Shown here piece by piece: positions 55,298 to 63,664 of a DNA stretch of 64,000 bases. The translations under genes and the position numbers were made by a program. The DNA is taken from the NCBI GenBank assembly GCA_018824085.1, contig JAHJHI010000032.1, positions 62,001-126,000 on the forward strand, read 5' to 3'. The notes under the pieces are model-generated. The model did no database searches and was not told where the DNA came from. It was given only the letters and a program-made list of their open reading frames with translations. This DNA comes from Gammaproteobacteria bacterium (GTDB lineage Bacteria > Pseudomonadota > Gammaproteobacteria > Burkholderiales > Rhodocyclaceae). The stretch's first letter is position 1. Each line of letters starts with the position of its first letter.

Positions 55298-56464
55298 ATG
55301 TCAGTCATGCGCGACTACACCGGACACCTGCGATCGAAACTGCCCGACGTCGGTACCACGATTTTCACCGTCATTTCACGCGAGGCGCAGGCCTGCGGCG
55401 CGGCCAATCTGGCGCAGGGCTTCCCGGATTTCACCGCCGGGCCGGCGCTGTTCGATGCGGTGGCCGCCCACATGCGCGCCGGTCGCAACCAGTATTCGCC
55501 GATGGCAGGGCAGCCGGCGCTGCGCGAGGCGGTGTCGCGCAAGATGATGGACGTGTACGGCGCGCGGTACGACCCGGAAAGTGACATCACCATCACGGCC
55601 GGTGCAACGCAGGCCATCCATACGGCGATCACCGCCTTCGCCGGTCCGGGCGACGAGGTGATCGTGTTCGAGCCGGCGTTCGACAGCTATTTGCCGGGCA
55701 TACGCCTGGCCGGTGCGACGCCGGTTTTCGTGCGGCTCGACGCGCCGCGCTTCCGGCCCGACTGGGATGAGGTCGCGCGCCGCGTCACGCCGCGCACGCG
55801 ACTCATCATCACCAATACGCCGCACAATCCGAGCGGTGCCGTGTGGACGCCGGACGACCTGCGTGCGCTGGCGGCGCTGTGCGAGCGACACGACATTCTC
55901 GTTCTGTCGGACGAGGTGTATGAGCACATCGTGTTCGATGGCCGCAGCCACGCCAGCGCGGCGCGCCTGCCGGAACTGGCGCAGCGCACCGTGCTGGTTT
56001 CAAGCTTCGGCAAGACCTTTCACGTGACCGGCTGGAAGATCGGCTTCGTCTGCGCGCCACCCTCTCTGAGCGCCGAATTCCGGCGCGTGCACCAGTTCAG
56101 CGTGTTCGCGGTGAACACGCCGTGCCAGCTCGGACTGGCCGACTACATGGTGGAACCCGGGCGCTACCTCGGACTGGCGGCCTTCTATCAGGCCAGGCGC
56201 GACGACTTCCGGCGCCGCATGGCGGATTCCCGCTTCGAACTGCTGGACTGCGCAGGCACCTATTTCCAGCTGGCGCGCTATGACGCGATCAGCGACGAGG
56301 CAGACACCGTGTTCGTGCGCAGCATGATGCGCGATGCCGGCGTGGCCGCGATTCCGGTGTCCGCCTTCCACCACGACGGCTTCGATGCGAAGCTTGTCCG
56401 ATTCTGTTTCGCCAAGAGCGAGGCGCTCATCGCACAGGCCTGCGCGCGCCTGTGCGCACTTTAG
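55298..56464 (+). CDS. Methionine aminotransferase (YbdL-like, class I PLP enzyme)
   Basis: PLP-dependent aminotransferase of 388 residues. GATQAIHTAITAF, NTPHNPSGAVW, SDEVYEHI and the PLP Lys in SSFGKTFHVTGWKIG are all conserved, and the N-terminal FTVISREAQACGAANLAQGFPDF is typical of YbdL/KAT-type enzymes. YbdL prefers methionine, and the last step of methionine salvage is transamination of KMTB, which fits the adjacent mtnA. It is divergent from mtnA; the start ATG 55298 has no strong ribosome site. Confidence 0.88.
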   Translation: MSVMRDYTGHLRSKLPDVGTTIFTVISREAQACGAANLAQGFPDFTAGPALFDAVAAHMRAGRNQYSPMAGQPALREAVSRKMMDVYGARYDPESDITITAGATQAIHTAITAFAGPGDEVIVFEPAFDSYLPGIRLAGATPVFVRLDAPRFRPDWDEVARRVTPRTRLIITNTPHNPSGAVWTPDDLRALAALCERHDILVLSDEVYEHIVFDGRSHASAARLPELAQRTVLVSSFGKTFHVTGWKIGFVCAPPSLSAEFRRVHQFSVFAVNTPCQLGLADYMVEPGRYLGLAAFYQARRDDFRRRMADSRFELLDCAGTYFQLARYDAISDEADTVFVRSMMRDAGVAAIPVSAFHHDGFDAKLVRFCFAKSEALIAQACARLCAL

Positions 56465-56472
56465 GGAATTCC

Positions 56473-56685
56473 ATGCAGAACCAGACATTCACGCTCACCG
56501 GTGACTACGTGGCGCTGTGCGACCTGCTGAAGCTGGCGGGCATCGTCAGCAGCGGCGGCGAAGGCAAGATACGGGTCGCGCAGGGCGACGTGCGCGTGGA
56601 CGGCAAGCCCGAGTCCCGCAAGACGGCGAAGATCCGCGCCGGTCAGGTGGTCGAGTGTGACGGCGTGCGCGTGACCGTCAGCTGA
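56473..56685 (+). CDS. Small S4-domain RNA-binding protein (YbcJ-like)
   Basis: Protein of 70 residues that is one S4 fold: DLLKLAGIVSSGGEGKIRV, then GDVRVDGKPESRKTAKIRAGQVVE. The domain is known from ribosomal S4 and heat-shock Hsp15-like proteins, and the stand-alone form binds RNA. It begins 9 bp after the aminotransferase stop and may be co-transcribed with it. Confidence 0.9.
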   Translation: MQNQTFTLTGDYVALCDLLKLAGIVSSGGEGKIRVAQGDVRVDGKPESRKTAKIRAGQVVECDGVRVTVS

Positions 56686-56689
56686 GGCG

Positions 56690-57994
56690 TCAGCGTCCGG
56701 CTATCCGCGCGGCCGCCGCCGTGCCGCTGCGCACGGCGGCTTCAATCGTCGCGGGATAGTCGTCCAGCAGGTAGTCGCCCGCGATGGCGATACGCGCGTC
56801 GTCCGGCTGCCCGATCGACGTGCGCCCCGGCGTGCAGCGGAAGGTGGCGCGCCGTTCGGTGATGGTGCGCACCCACAGCGGTTCTCCCAGCACCGGATGA
56901 TGCGTGCGCAGCGCGTGCAGCACGGCGCGCTCCGACTGTTCGCGACCGCCGTCGGGCAGTGCGGCCACGGCGGAGATGACGCTCGCCGTCAGACCCTGCG
57001 GGCCGCCGAGCGCGCCGCGGTCGAACACCCAGTGCGGCAGGCCGGCCGCGAAGCCGGTCATCGCGGCCGGCAGACGGGTGTGCGCGTCGAAGGCGGCATA
57101 GACGGTGGTGATCGGCTCGTAGCCGAGCGCGGCGACCCGCCGGGCGATCGCCTCGAGCGCCGGCAAGTCGCGCAGCAGCGCGGGCAGATGATGCGGGCTG
57201 GTGGCGAACACGACGCGGTCGAAGCACGGCTGGGCGTCGCCCGTGTCCAGTGTGAAGCCGTCACCCTGCGCGCGCACCGAGCGCACGCGCGTGCCGCGCT
57301 GCGGCGCGTGGCCGCGTGCGGCAAGCCAGGCGGCGGCCGGTTCGGGAAACAGCTGGCCGAGGTCGGCCTGCGGCAGCAGCAGGTCGGCGTCACCGGCGGC
57401 GCCGTTCAGCGATTCGCGCAGCACGCACGCGAACACGCGCGCACTGGCCTGCGCGACCTCGGTGTTCAGCGCGGCGATGCACAGCGGTGCCCACAGATGG
57501 CGGACCGTGTTGCCGGTCTGGCCGGTGCGCACGAGCATCGCCGCGACGGTTTCGTCCGCGTCCGGCGTGTGCTTGATGGCGCGCATCATGCGCAGCGCGG
57601 CCAGTCGGTCGTGCCAGCCGAGCGAACGGCAGCACAGGAAGGCAATGGCCAGTGCGGCGCGGCTGCCCGAGCGTGCGCGCAGTTCGAATCCGTCGCTGTA
57701 GCGCAACGCGAGCGGCTGGCGTCGCAACAGGACATCGGGGTCGGCGCCGACGTGGCGCATGGCGCGCAGCGTGTCGTGATAGGCACCGATGAGGATGTGC
57801 TGGCCGTTGTCCAGCCGCAGGCCGTCGAATTCCACGGTGCGGGCACGCCCGCCGACCTGCGGGGCGGCTTCGAATACCGTGGGCCGCAGTCCGCGCTGGA
57901 CGCATTCGACGGCGCAGGCGAGGCCGGCCCAGCCGCCACCGATGATGGCGACGGTGGCGCTCAAGTGCGCAGCCAGGTTTTCCACGCCAGCCAC
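56690..57994 (-). CDS. hpnE: Hydroxysqualene dehydroxylase
   Basis: FAD amine-oxidase-type protein of about 430 residues. The Rossmann segment TVAIIGGGWAGLACAVECVQRG and RARTVEFDGLRLDNGQHILIGAY match HpnE, which finishes squalene from hydroxysqualene with FADH2. The gene is last in hpnC-hpnD-hpnE. The start is uncertain: GTG 57994 or 57985, or TTG 57964, which would overlap the hpnD stop by 4 bp as the upstream hpnC/hpnD junction does. The protein fold begins at about the TTG, so the upstream residues may not be translated. Confidence 0.92.
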   Translation of the reverse strand: MAGVENLAAHLSATVAIIGGGWAGLACAVECVQRGLRPTVFEAAPQVGGRARTVEFDGLRLDNGQHILIGAYHDTLRAMRHVGADPDVLLRRQPLALRYSDGFELRARSGSRAALAIAFLCCRSLGWHDRLAALRMMRAIKHTPDADETVAAMLVRTGQTGNTVRHLWAPLCIAALNTEVAQASARVFACVLRESLNGAAGDADLLLPQADLGQLFPEPAAAWLAARGHAPQRGTRVRSVRAQGDGFTLDTGDAQPCFDRVVFATSPHHLPALLRDLPALEAIARRVAALGYEPITTVYAAFDAHTRLPAAMTGFAAGLPHWVFDRGALGGPQGLTASVISAVAALPDGGREQSERAVLHALRTHHPVLGEPLWVRTITERRATFRCTPGRTSIGQPDDARIAIAGDYLLDDYPATIEAAVRSGTAAAARIAGR

Positions 57995-58794
57995 AGCTTG
58001 CGCAGCGGCGTCAGTGCGATGCGCCGGTCAAGCACGCGGCAGCCGTCGCGCTCGATCTCGTCCAGCAAGGTACGGTAGATCGCCGCCATCACGAGGCCGG
58101 GGCGTTGTGCCGCGCGATCCTCGTCCGGCAGCGCTGCCATCGCCTGCTCGTAGAACTGGCGCGCGCGGGCGATCTGGAACTCCATCAGTTGCTGGAACGC
58201 GGGACTGTAGCGGGCGTTCAGGATGTCGGCCGCGCGCACGTCAAAGCGTTGCAGTTCTTCCACCGGCAGATAGATGCGGCCGCGTCGCGCGTCCTCGCCG
58301 ACGTCGCGGATGATGTTGGTGAGCTGAAAGGCGATGCCCAGGTCGTGCGCGTATTTTTGCGTCTCGCGCCGGGTCGAGCCGAAGATCTGCGACGCCAGCA
58401 GGCCGACCACCGACGCCACGCGGTAGCAGTAGAGCTGCAACCCCTTGAAATCGAGGTAGCGCGACTGGTCGAGGTCCATTTCCATGCCGTCGATGATCTC
58501 CAGCAGCTGTTCGCGCGGCAGGCCGTAGTCGCGGATGGCCGGCTGCAGCGCGAGGCACACCGGATGTTCCGGCGTGCCGTCGAAGCAGGCGGCAACCTGC
58601 GCGCGCCACCAGGCAAGCTGGGTGCGGGCGACGCCGATGTCGGTGCATTCGTCGACGACGTCGTCGACCTCGCGGCAGAAGGCGTACAGCGCCGTGATCG
58701 CGCGGCGGCGCGGCGGCGGCAGGAACAGGAAGCTGTAATAGAAGGACGAACCGCTCTTTGCTGCGCGGTCCTGACAGTATTCGTCGGGCGTCAT
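57961..58794 (-). CDS. hpnD: Presqualene diphosphate synthase
   Basis: Prenyl-synthase fold protein of 277 residues. The first Asp-rich motif is REVDDVVDECTD and the second is NIIRDVGEDARRGRIYLP, both needed for Mg-diphosphate. It couples two farnesyl diphosphates to presqualene diphosphate in the bacterial HpnCDE route to squalene. It overlaps hpnC by 4 bp. Hopanoid or sterol products would need a cyclase not seen in this window. Confidence 0.94.
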   Translation of the reverse strand: MTPDEYCQDRAAKSGSSFYYSFLFLPPPRRRAITALYAFCREVDDVVDECTDIGVARTQLAWWRAQVAACFDGTPEHPVCLALQPAIRDYGLPREQLLEIIDGMEMDLDQSRYLDFKGLQLYCYRVASVVGLLASQIFGSTRRETQKYAHDLGIAFQLTNIIRDVGEDARRGRIYLPVEELQRFDVRAADILNARYSPAFQQLMEFQIARARQFYEQAMAALPDEDRAAQRPGLVMAAIYRTLLDEIERDGCRVLDRRIALTPLRKLWLAWKTWLRT

Positions 58795-59624
58795 GGGTAG
58801 AGGAGGGTACGCAGGCCGATCACCGGCCAGTCGAGTCGCTGGAGTTGGGGGCGGCGGCGGAATACATCGTAGTCGACCTGTTCGATGCGTTGCAGGACGC
58901 GCAGCCCGCCCTGGACGACGAGGCGCAGCTCCCAGCCGACGCGGCCGGGCAGACGGCGTGCCAGCGGCATGCCTTCATGCATCAGGCGGCGGGCATCATC
59001 GACCAGATGCTTCATCAGCGCGCGGAAGGCATCGTCGCAGCGCGAGTCGCGCAGGTGTCCGTCCGTCACGCCGAAGCGCGCCATCGTGTCGCGCGGGATA
59101 TAGACGCGGCCGGGCGGCACGCCGTCGGCGTTCTTGCGCCAGTCGACGGCGATGTCCTGCCAGTGGTTGATCAGCTGCAGCGCGCTGCAGATGGCGTCCG
59201 AGCGAGACAGGCTGAGCGCGTCGTCAACACCGTACAGGCACAGCAGCAGACGCCCGACCGGATTGGCCGAGCGGCGGCAGTAGTCGAGCAGGGCGGCATT
59301 GTTTGCGTAGCGCGTCGTGACGACGTCCTGCGAAAAGGCGTCGAGCAGATCGTGGAACAGCGGCAGCGGCAGCGACCACTGGCGGATCACGTGGGCAAGG
59401 CGGCGATGGATCGGGTCGTCAGGCAGGCCGCCGCGTTCGATCAGGCGCAGCTGTTCGCGGCAATGTTCGAGCGCGGCGAGGCGGGCATCAGGCGCTGCGT
59501 CGCCTTCGTCGGCGATGTCGTCGGCATTGCGCGCGAACCAGTAGATGGCCGCCACCGGTTCCCGCAGCGCGGGCGGCATCAGTCGCGATGCGACCGGAAA
59601 GTTTTCGTAGTGTTCGACCGCCAT
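58791..59624 (-). CDS. hpnC: Hydroxysqualene synthase
   Basis: Prenyl-synthase fold protein of 277 residues. The Asp-rich motifs are NADDIADEGD and NHWQDIAVDWRKNADGVPPG, with the HpnC-like start VEHYENFPVASRLMPPALRE. It turns presqualene diphosphate into hydroxysqualene before HpnE removes the hydroxyl. ATG 59624 gives the family start; a tRNA gene is divergent 56 bp upstream. First gene of the three-gene run. Confidence 0.94.
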   Translation of the reverse strand: MAVEHYENFPVASRLMPPALREPVAAIYWFARNADDIADEGDAAPDARLAALEHCREQLRLIERGGLPDDPIHRRLAHVIRQWSLPLPLFHDLLDAFSQDVVTTRYANNAALLDYCRRSANPVGRLLLCLYGVDDALSLSRSDAICSALQLINHWQDIAVDWRKNADGVPPGRVYIPRDTMARFGVTDGHLRDSRCDDAFRALMKHLVDDARRLMHEGMPLARRLPGRVGWELRLVVQGGLRVLQRIEQVDYDVFRRRPQLQRLDWPVIGLRTLLYP

Positions 59625-59663
59625 GGGGCGAGGAGTATACCGGCCGCTTGCCGTCCTGCCTGC

Positions 59664-59669
59664 TAGAAT
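59664..59669 (+). promoter_or_regulatory. -10 element of tRNA-Leu promoter
   Basis: TAGAAT sits 11 bp before the tRNA start and is followed by a GC-rich discriminator, the arrangement usual for stable-RNA promoters. No clear -35 hexamer was found at 17 bp. Confidence 0.5.
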
Positions 59670-59680
59670 CCGGCCCGCAT

Positions 59681-59765
59681 GCCCAGGTGGCGAAATTGGT
59701 AGACGCACTGGATTTAGGTTCCAGCGCCGCAAGGTGTGGAGGTTCGAGTCCTCTCCTGGGCACCA
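59681..59765 (+). tRNA. tRNA-Leu (anticodon UAG)
   Basis: The 7-bp acceptor stem GCCCAGG pairs with CCTGGGC, then discriminator A and an encoded CCA. The anticodon stem CTGGA/TCCAG encloses the loop TTTAGGT, giving anticodon TAG (UAG). A long variable arm (GCCGCAAGGT region) is typical of leucine tRNA. The T-arm GGTTCGAGTCC is intact. Its 3' 56 bases are duplicated downstream, which marks it as an integration target. Confidence 0.97.
59710..59765 (+). repeat. attL: 56-bp direct repeat, 5' copy
   Basis: This copy is the 3' part of the intact tRNA, from the anticodon loop to CCA. It matches 60969-61024 at all 56 positions, and the identity stops exactly at both ends (the following base is C here, T in the other copy). 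Confidence 0.92.
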
Positions 59766-59802
59766 CGGCCACCAGCAACAGTTTGCGGCTCATCATGCTG
59801 AA

Positions 59803-60259
59803 TCACGCGGCGGTTTTTCTTTTCGAATGGCGGGACTTCGTGGCGGGACTCGCGCCAAGTTTCGCCATCGCCTCACGCTTGTTGTCCTCGACCAGATGCG
59901 CGTAGCGCGCCGTCGTCTGCGGGCTGCTGTGCCCGAGAATCGCGCCGATGACCTGCAGGCTCACGCCGGCCTGCGCGAGCAGCGACGCGGTGCTGTGCCG
60001 CAGGTCGTGCAGGTGCATGTCGGGCCGACCGATAGCTGTGGCGGCTGCTTTGAATCGCGTCTGCAGAGTGCGGCGGGCCATCGGAAACGGCAGGCGCTTG
60101 ATGTGCTCTCGGATGGGCCCGGCAATCGGCACGCTTCGCGCCTTGGCGGTCTTCGTGTCTGCGCTGGTGATGATGCGTGCCGGAGCGGTATCCGTGATCG
60201 ACCAGCGGAAAGCGCTCGCGGCGCTGGATGCCCACCATGGGCCGCAGGGCTGAAATCAT
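59803..60259 (-). pseudogene. Tyrosine recombinase (integrase) remnant, truncated and frameshifted
   Basis: The C-terminal catalytic half remains: KTAKARSVPIAGPIREHIKR, then HDLRHSTASLLAQAGVSL with the His-x-x-Arg pair, LGHSS, and the nucleophile Tyr in TTARYAHLVEDNKR. Upstream in the same frame a TGA appears near 60252. The segment GIQRRERF, which resembles the first catalytic-Arg region TGLRRGE, is found only in a different frame, so a frameshift lies near 60205-60215. The N-terminal arm- and core-binding domains are absent. The longest uninterrupted piece (59803-60132) encodes 109 residues. It is unlikely to be active. Confidence 0.82.
59828..59850 (+). repeat. Paired arm-type repeats near attL
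   Basis: TGGCGGGACT occurs at 59828-59837 and 59841-59850, 13 bp apart, inside the integrase 3' end. The same motif is paired near the other end of the element, as expected for integrase arm-binding sites. Confidence 0.65.
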
Positions 60260-60632
60260 CGGCCGCGCGGCCGACTGGTCCGGTGTTGAGTGGGACGTGC
60301 GTGAGCGCAGGCCATCTCGTCACGGATTTGACGTCATGATCGGCTGGCCGCATGGTGAGCCGCGTGGGCAGGGCGGCAGGGGAGTGGCGGTCATCCTGAC
60401 CGTCGAGCTTGCGCGCTACTTGATCGACACCAGGCCGCGCGAGATCGATCTGCCGATAGGTCTTACTGCAGCCAAGCGCCTGCGCCGCGTGCTCGGCGTG
60501 TCATGGTCATGGGACGACTGGTGGCAGGCCCGCAGCGGCGATCTGTTGTCGATGACGCTGGAGGCGTTTGCCGCTCGACACGGGTGCTCAACCGGCGCAG
60601 CCTCGCAGCGCCGCAAGGAGATGTCTGCATGA
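60228..60632 (+). CDS. Hypothetical protein of the relic element
   Basis: Protein of 134 residues, no recognised family. The N-terminal half is basic, and the C-terminal half has DDWWQARSGDLLSMTLEAFAARHGCS, which could be a DNA-binding helix pair. No signal peptide or membrane segment. It starts divergently over the integrase remnant and overlaps the HTH gene by 4 bp (ATGA), so the two are a phage-style gene pair. ATG 60237 is an alternative start. Confidence 0.6.
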   Translation: MPTMGRRAEIIGRAADWSGVEWDVRERRPSRHGFDVMIGWPHGEPRGQGGRGVAVILTVELARYLIDTRPREIDLPIGLTAAKRLRRVLGVSWSWDDWWQARSGDLLSMTLEAFAARHGCSTGAASQRRKEMSA

Positions 60633-60868
60633 TCCCTGACCCAACGCCAGAAACAATTTCCACCGAACGCAAGCAAGCCGGACACACACAGTCGCAGGCC
60701 TCCGCTGCAGTCGGCGTGACGGCACGCGCGTGGCAGCAGTACGAGTCGGGTGACCGCTCGATGCCGGACGCCGCGTGGTGGCTCTATCTGCTTCGCGTCG
60801 GGCGCATCACGCTCGCCGACTTACCGGCGATCCCAGAGCGGCAGCGGGCTGCCGTGCGGGGAAGATAG
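60629..60868 (+). CDS. Small XRE-like helix-turn-helix protein
   Basis: Protein of 79 residues. HTQSQASAAVGVTARAWQQYESGDR is in the form of an XRE-type helix-turn-helix (quoted in part: QASAAVGVTARAWQQYESG). A short tail LADLPAIPERQRAAVRGR follows. It may be a transcription regulator or DNA-binding partner of the relic element. Start ATG 60629 overlaps the previous stop; AAGGAG lies 9 bp upstream. Confidence 0.7.
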   Translation: MIPDPTPETISTERKQAGHTQSQASAAVGVTARAWQQYESGDRSMPDAAWWLYLLRVGRITLADLPAIPERQRAAVRGR

Positions 60869-60908
60869 TGGCGGGACTTCTGGCGGGACTTTCTGTCCGG
60901 TCCCGCCA
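60869..60908 (+). repeat. Paired arm-type repeats plus inverted copy near attR
   Basis: TGGCGGGACTT is present at 60869-60879 and 60881-60891, and the inverse GTCCCGCCA at 60900-60908. These match the repeats at 59828-59850 and suggest the arm-type sites of the element's integrase. Confidence 0.65.
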
Positions 60909-60968
60909 TTTTCTGACCGTTCCACGCTATCTAAGACATTGGTTTATATATACGCCTGCCAGTGCGTC

Positions 60969-61024
60969 GGATTTAGGTTCCAGCGCCGCAAGGTGTGGAG
61001 GTTCGAGTCCTCTCCTGGGCACCA
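60969..61024 (+). repeat. attR: 56-bp direct repeat, 3' copy (partial tRNA-Leu)
   Basis: Displaced 3' end of the original tRNA-Leu gene, identical to 59710-59765. It lacks the 5' half, so it cannot make a tRNA. Confidence 0.92.
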
Positions 61025-61037
61025 TGCACACGACGCT

Positions 61038-61664
61038 TCAGGGTGTCTTGCGCGCCACCATGCCGATCAGCGCTGACCGGCCGCGATGCGCGCAGCCTTC
61101 TTCCAGCATGTCTTCGTATTCCGACAGGTATCCGATGTCGAAATCGCCGAAGGCGTCGCGCAGCAGCGCCCCGGTGTAGAGGTTTTCGACCGCTGACGGC
61201 CCGCCGGTACGGTATTCGAGCTGTTTCGGCGTGTAGCCCTGCAGCACGATGTACCCGCCTGGCTTGACGGCCTTCTTCATGTTCTCGAACAGCGTCCGGC
61301 GCTCGGCCGGTGCCGCGAACTGGATGAAGACGGCGATCACGACGTCGTACCGATCTTCCGGATAGTCCCAGCGAAGTGCGTCCGCGAGCAGGAAGTCGAC
61401 CGTCACGCCGCATGCTCCGGCCAGCGAACGCGCCTTGTCGAGCGCGACCGGAGACAGTTCGGTCGCCGTCACCGCCAGCCCCTGCGAGGCCAGCCACACT
61501 GCGTTGCGGCCTTCGCCGTCGGCAATGCTCAGCGCGCTCATGCCGGGGACCAGCAGACCGGCACGTGTGGCGAGGAAGCGGTTGGGCGCCGTGCCGAACA
61601 GGTAGTCGCTGCCCGCGGCGCGATACCTGTCGGACCAGAAGTCCTGCGCGTCGGCGTGGCTCAT
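61038..61664 (-). CDS. SAM-dependent methyltransferase (TehB/tellurite-resistance-like)
   Basis: Protein of 208 residues with the class I fold. SALSIADGEGRNAVWLASQG is the SAM-binding motif I, VTATELSPVALDKA motif post-I, and YDVVIAVFIQFAAPAERRTLF the acceptor-strand region. The start FWSDRYRAAGSDYLFGTAPNRFL is typical of small TehB-like thiol or metalloid methyltransferases. ATG 61664 lies 8 bp from the ribA stop, and the two are probably co-transcribed. Confidence 0.88.
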   Translation of the reverse strand: MSHADAQDFWSDRYRAAGSDYLFGTAPNRFLATRAGLLVPGMSALSIADGEGRNAVWLASQGLAVTATELSPVALDKARSLAGACGVTVDFLLADALRWDYPEDRYDVVIAVFIQFAAPAERRTLFENMKKAVKPGGYIVLQGYTPKQLEYRTGGPSAVENLYTGALLRDAFGDFDIGYLSEYEDMLEEGCAHRGRSALIGMVARKTP

Positions 61665-61672
61665 GTGCGAAG

Positions 61673-62356
61673 TCAGTCCTGGATGTGGCCCATGCGATGA
61701 GCCTTGGTCGCGAGGTAGCGGTGGTTCAGCGGATTGGCGCCGGCGTGCAGCGGAATGCGCTCGACCACGGCGATGTCCAGCGCTTCGAGCGCGCGGACTT
61801 TCAGCGGATTGTTGGTGAGCAGGCGCGCACGGTGGATGCCGAGGGCGCGCACGATGTCGGCCGCGAAACCGTAGTTGCGCGCATCGTCGGCGAAGCCGAG
61901 CATCCGGTTGGCGTCCACCGTGTCGGCGCCGGAGTCCTGCAGCGCGTAGGCGCGGATCTTGTTGATCAGCCCGATGCCGCGGCCTTCCTGACGCAGATAG
62001 ACGAGTGCGCCGCGCCCTTCGGCCGCGATGGCCCGCAGCGACGCTTCGAGTTGCGGCCCGCAGTCGCAGCGCAGGCTGAACAGCGTGTCGCCGGTCAGGC
62101 ACTCCGAATGCAGGCGCAGCAGCACCGGCGCGCCGTCGGTGAAGTCACCCAGCGTCAGCGCCACGTGCTCGCGCCCGGTAGCCGGGTCGGCAAAGCCGTG
62201 CAGCGTGAAATCGGCCCAGCGCGTGGGCAGGTGGCACGCCACGACGGACGGGGTGTTCGGCGCCGGGGGCGCGTCGACGGGGTGGTGTTCAGTGCCGTCG
62301 CACTGGGGCAGTTGTCCCACCGCGCGGTACTTCTTTTCACTGGATTGCGAATTCAT
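61673..62356 (-). CDS. ribA: GTP cyclohydrolase II
   Basis: Protein of 227 residues. The zinc cysteines are in [17 protein letters not shown], and the GTP site [20 protein letters not shown] and the C-terminal [12 protein letters not shown] motif are complete. It opens the riboflavin pathway by converting GTP to a diaminopyrimidine. The N-terminal 45 residues are variable. It is a stand-alone form, not fused to RibB, and the rest of the pathway is outside the window. Confidence 0.95.
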   Translation of the reverse strand: MNSQSSEKKYRAVGQLPQCDGTEHHPVDAPPAPNTPSVVACHLPTRWADFTLHGFADPATGREHVALTLGDFTDGAPVLLRLHSECLTGDTLFSLRCDCGPQLEASLRAIAAEGRGALVYLRQEGRGIGLINKIRAYALQDSGADTVDANRMLGFADDARNYGFAADIVRALGIHRARLLTNNPLKVRALEALDIAVVERIPLHAGANPLNHRYLATKAHRMGHIQD

Positions 62357-62489
62357 GAGCTGCTTTGCAGTAGAGGCCCCACAGCGGGGATGTCACGCCG
62401 GCGGCAAGGGGCACAAGTATGGCCCATGTCCGCCGGCCCTTGGTGCCGTGACACGGGTTTCGGGCGTTCGAAGCGTGCTGGCAATGTGC

Positions 62490-63212
62490 CTAGCCTAACC
62501 AGTTCACGGCGATCGGCACGACGATGGATGTGACGACACCGTTCAATCCCATTGCAAGGGCGGAGAAGGCGCCTGCCGTCTCGCTGAGCTGGAAGGCGCG
62601 CGCGGTGCCGATGCCGTGCGCGCACATGCCGATCGCGAAGCCCTGTATCGCGTCGTCGCGGATGCCGCTCGCCCGCAGCAGCGACGGCGCGATGATGGCA
62701 CCCGTGACACCGGTGAGAATGACCAGTACGGCGGTAAAGGAGGGCAGGCCGCCGATCTTCTCGGAAATGCCCATGGCGATGGGCGTGGTGACCGATTTCG
62801 GCGCAAGCGACAGCAGTGTCTGGCGCTGAGCGCCCAGCGCCTGTGCGATGTACCAGACCGATATGACGGAAGCGACCGATCCGGCGGCCAGCGCCAGCAT
62901 CGACGCGCCGAAGAGCTTCTTCAGTCGTGGCCATTGCGCGTACAGCGGAACCGCGAGCGCCACCGTGGCCGGACCGAGCAGGAAGTGCACGAATTGGGCG
63001 CCTTCGAAATAGACTGCGTAGGGGGTGCCTGTGAACGTCAGGATGGCGACGATCAGCGCCACGGCGAGCGCCACCGGGTTGGCCAGCGGATGCGAGCCGA
63101 GCTTCAGGTAAAGCGCGTGCGCGATCTGGTAGGCGAGCAGCGTCAGCGTCAGGCCCAGCAGCGGCGACGTGGATAGGTAAACCCAGATGTCGCGGAAATC
63201 CGGCGTGCTCAT
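62490..63212 (-). CDS. lrgB: LrgB-family membrane protein
   Basis: Inner-membrane protein of 240 residues with about seven helices. LAPKSVTTPIAMGISEKIGG and the C-terminal CAHGIGTARAFQLSETAGAFS are typical of LrgB/CidB. These proteins work with LrgA in holin-like control of murein hydrolases or in export of pyruvate-type metabolites. It overlaps lrgA by 4 bp. Confidence 0.92.
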   Translation of the reverse strand: MSTPDFRDIWVYLSTSPLLGLTLTLLAYQIAHALYLKLGSHPLANPVALAVALIVAILTFTGTPYAVYFEGAQFVHFLLGPATVALAVPLYAQWPRLKKLFGASMLALAAGSVASVISVWYIAQALGAQRQTLLSLAPKSVTTPIAMGISEKIGGLPSFTAVLVILTGVTGAIIAPSLLRASGIRDDAIQGFAIGMCAHGIGTARAFQLSETAGAFSALAMGLNGVVTSIVVPIAVNWLG

Positions 63213-63544
63213 CTTCCGGCTCCCATGCGCATGACTCCGGCCGTGACGAGCACGGTGATCGCGGTGCTCAGCAGGATGGCGACCGTTGTCGGCAACCACT
63301 CGGTGGCGAACAGGCCGAGGTGGGTCATGACGCCGACGCCGGCCGGAACGAACAGCAGGGACAGGTGCTGCAACAGCGTGTTGGCCGTGTCGCGCAGCGC
63401 AGCCGGTGCGCCACCGCGCACGATCAGCACGATGAACAGCAGCAGCATGCCCAGTACCGGCCCCGGTACCGGCAGGCCGAACCACTGGACAAGGACTTCG
63501 CCGGCAAGCTGGAACAGCAGCAGGGCAGTGATGGAGGCGAGCAT
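63209..63544 (-). CDS. lrgA: LrgA/CidA-family holin-like protein
   Basis: Membrane protein of 111 residues with four helices; the family segment LPVPGPVLGMLLLFIVLI and the later FVPAGVGVM are conserved. It is the partner of LrgB and the first gene of the pair. ATG 63544 is used, with no strong ribosome site visible. Confidence 0.92.
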   Translation of the reverse strand: MLASITALLLFQLAGEVLVQWFGLPVPGPVLGMLLLFIVLIVRGGAPAALRDTANTLLQHLSLLFVPAGVGVMTHLGLFATEWLPTTVAILLSTAITVLVTAGVMRMGAGR

Positions 63545-63664
63545 TTCGGGAATGGCGTCCGTCAGGTGAACCGCGGCATTCTAGGGCCGTTGGCAGCGCT
63601 TCGGCACGTGGGCGCCCGGCAGGCCGTGCCGTGCTGAGCGCTCACGCGCCGTCAGGTGAACGCG

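Larger units (their letters stand above)
59710..61024. mobile_element. Relic integrative element in tRNA-Leu
   Basis: A 1.3-kb segment bounded by perfect 56-bp direct repeats of the tRNA 3' end (59710-59765 and 60969-61024). It holds a broken integrase, a small hypothetical protein and a small HTH protein, plus paired TGGCGGGACTT repeats near each end. The design is that of a tyrosine-integrase element, now too small and damaged to move alone. Confidence 0.85.

Noticed and set aside
62357-62489. FMN riboswitch upstream of ribA
   Set aside because: The 133-bp gap is too short for the FMN aptamer layout and no RFN-type conserved blocks are visible.
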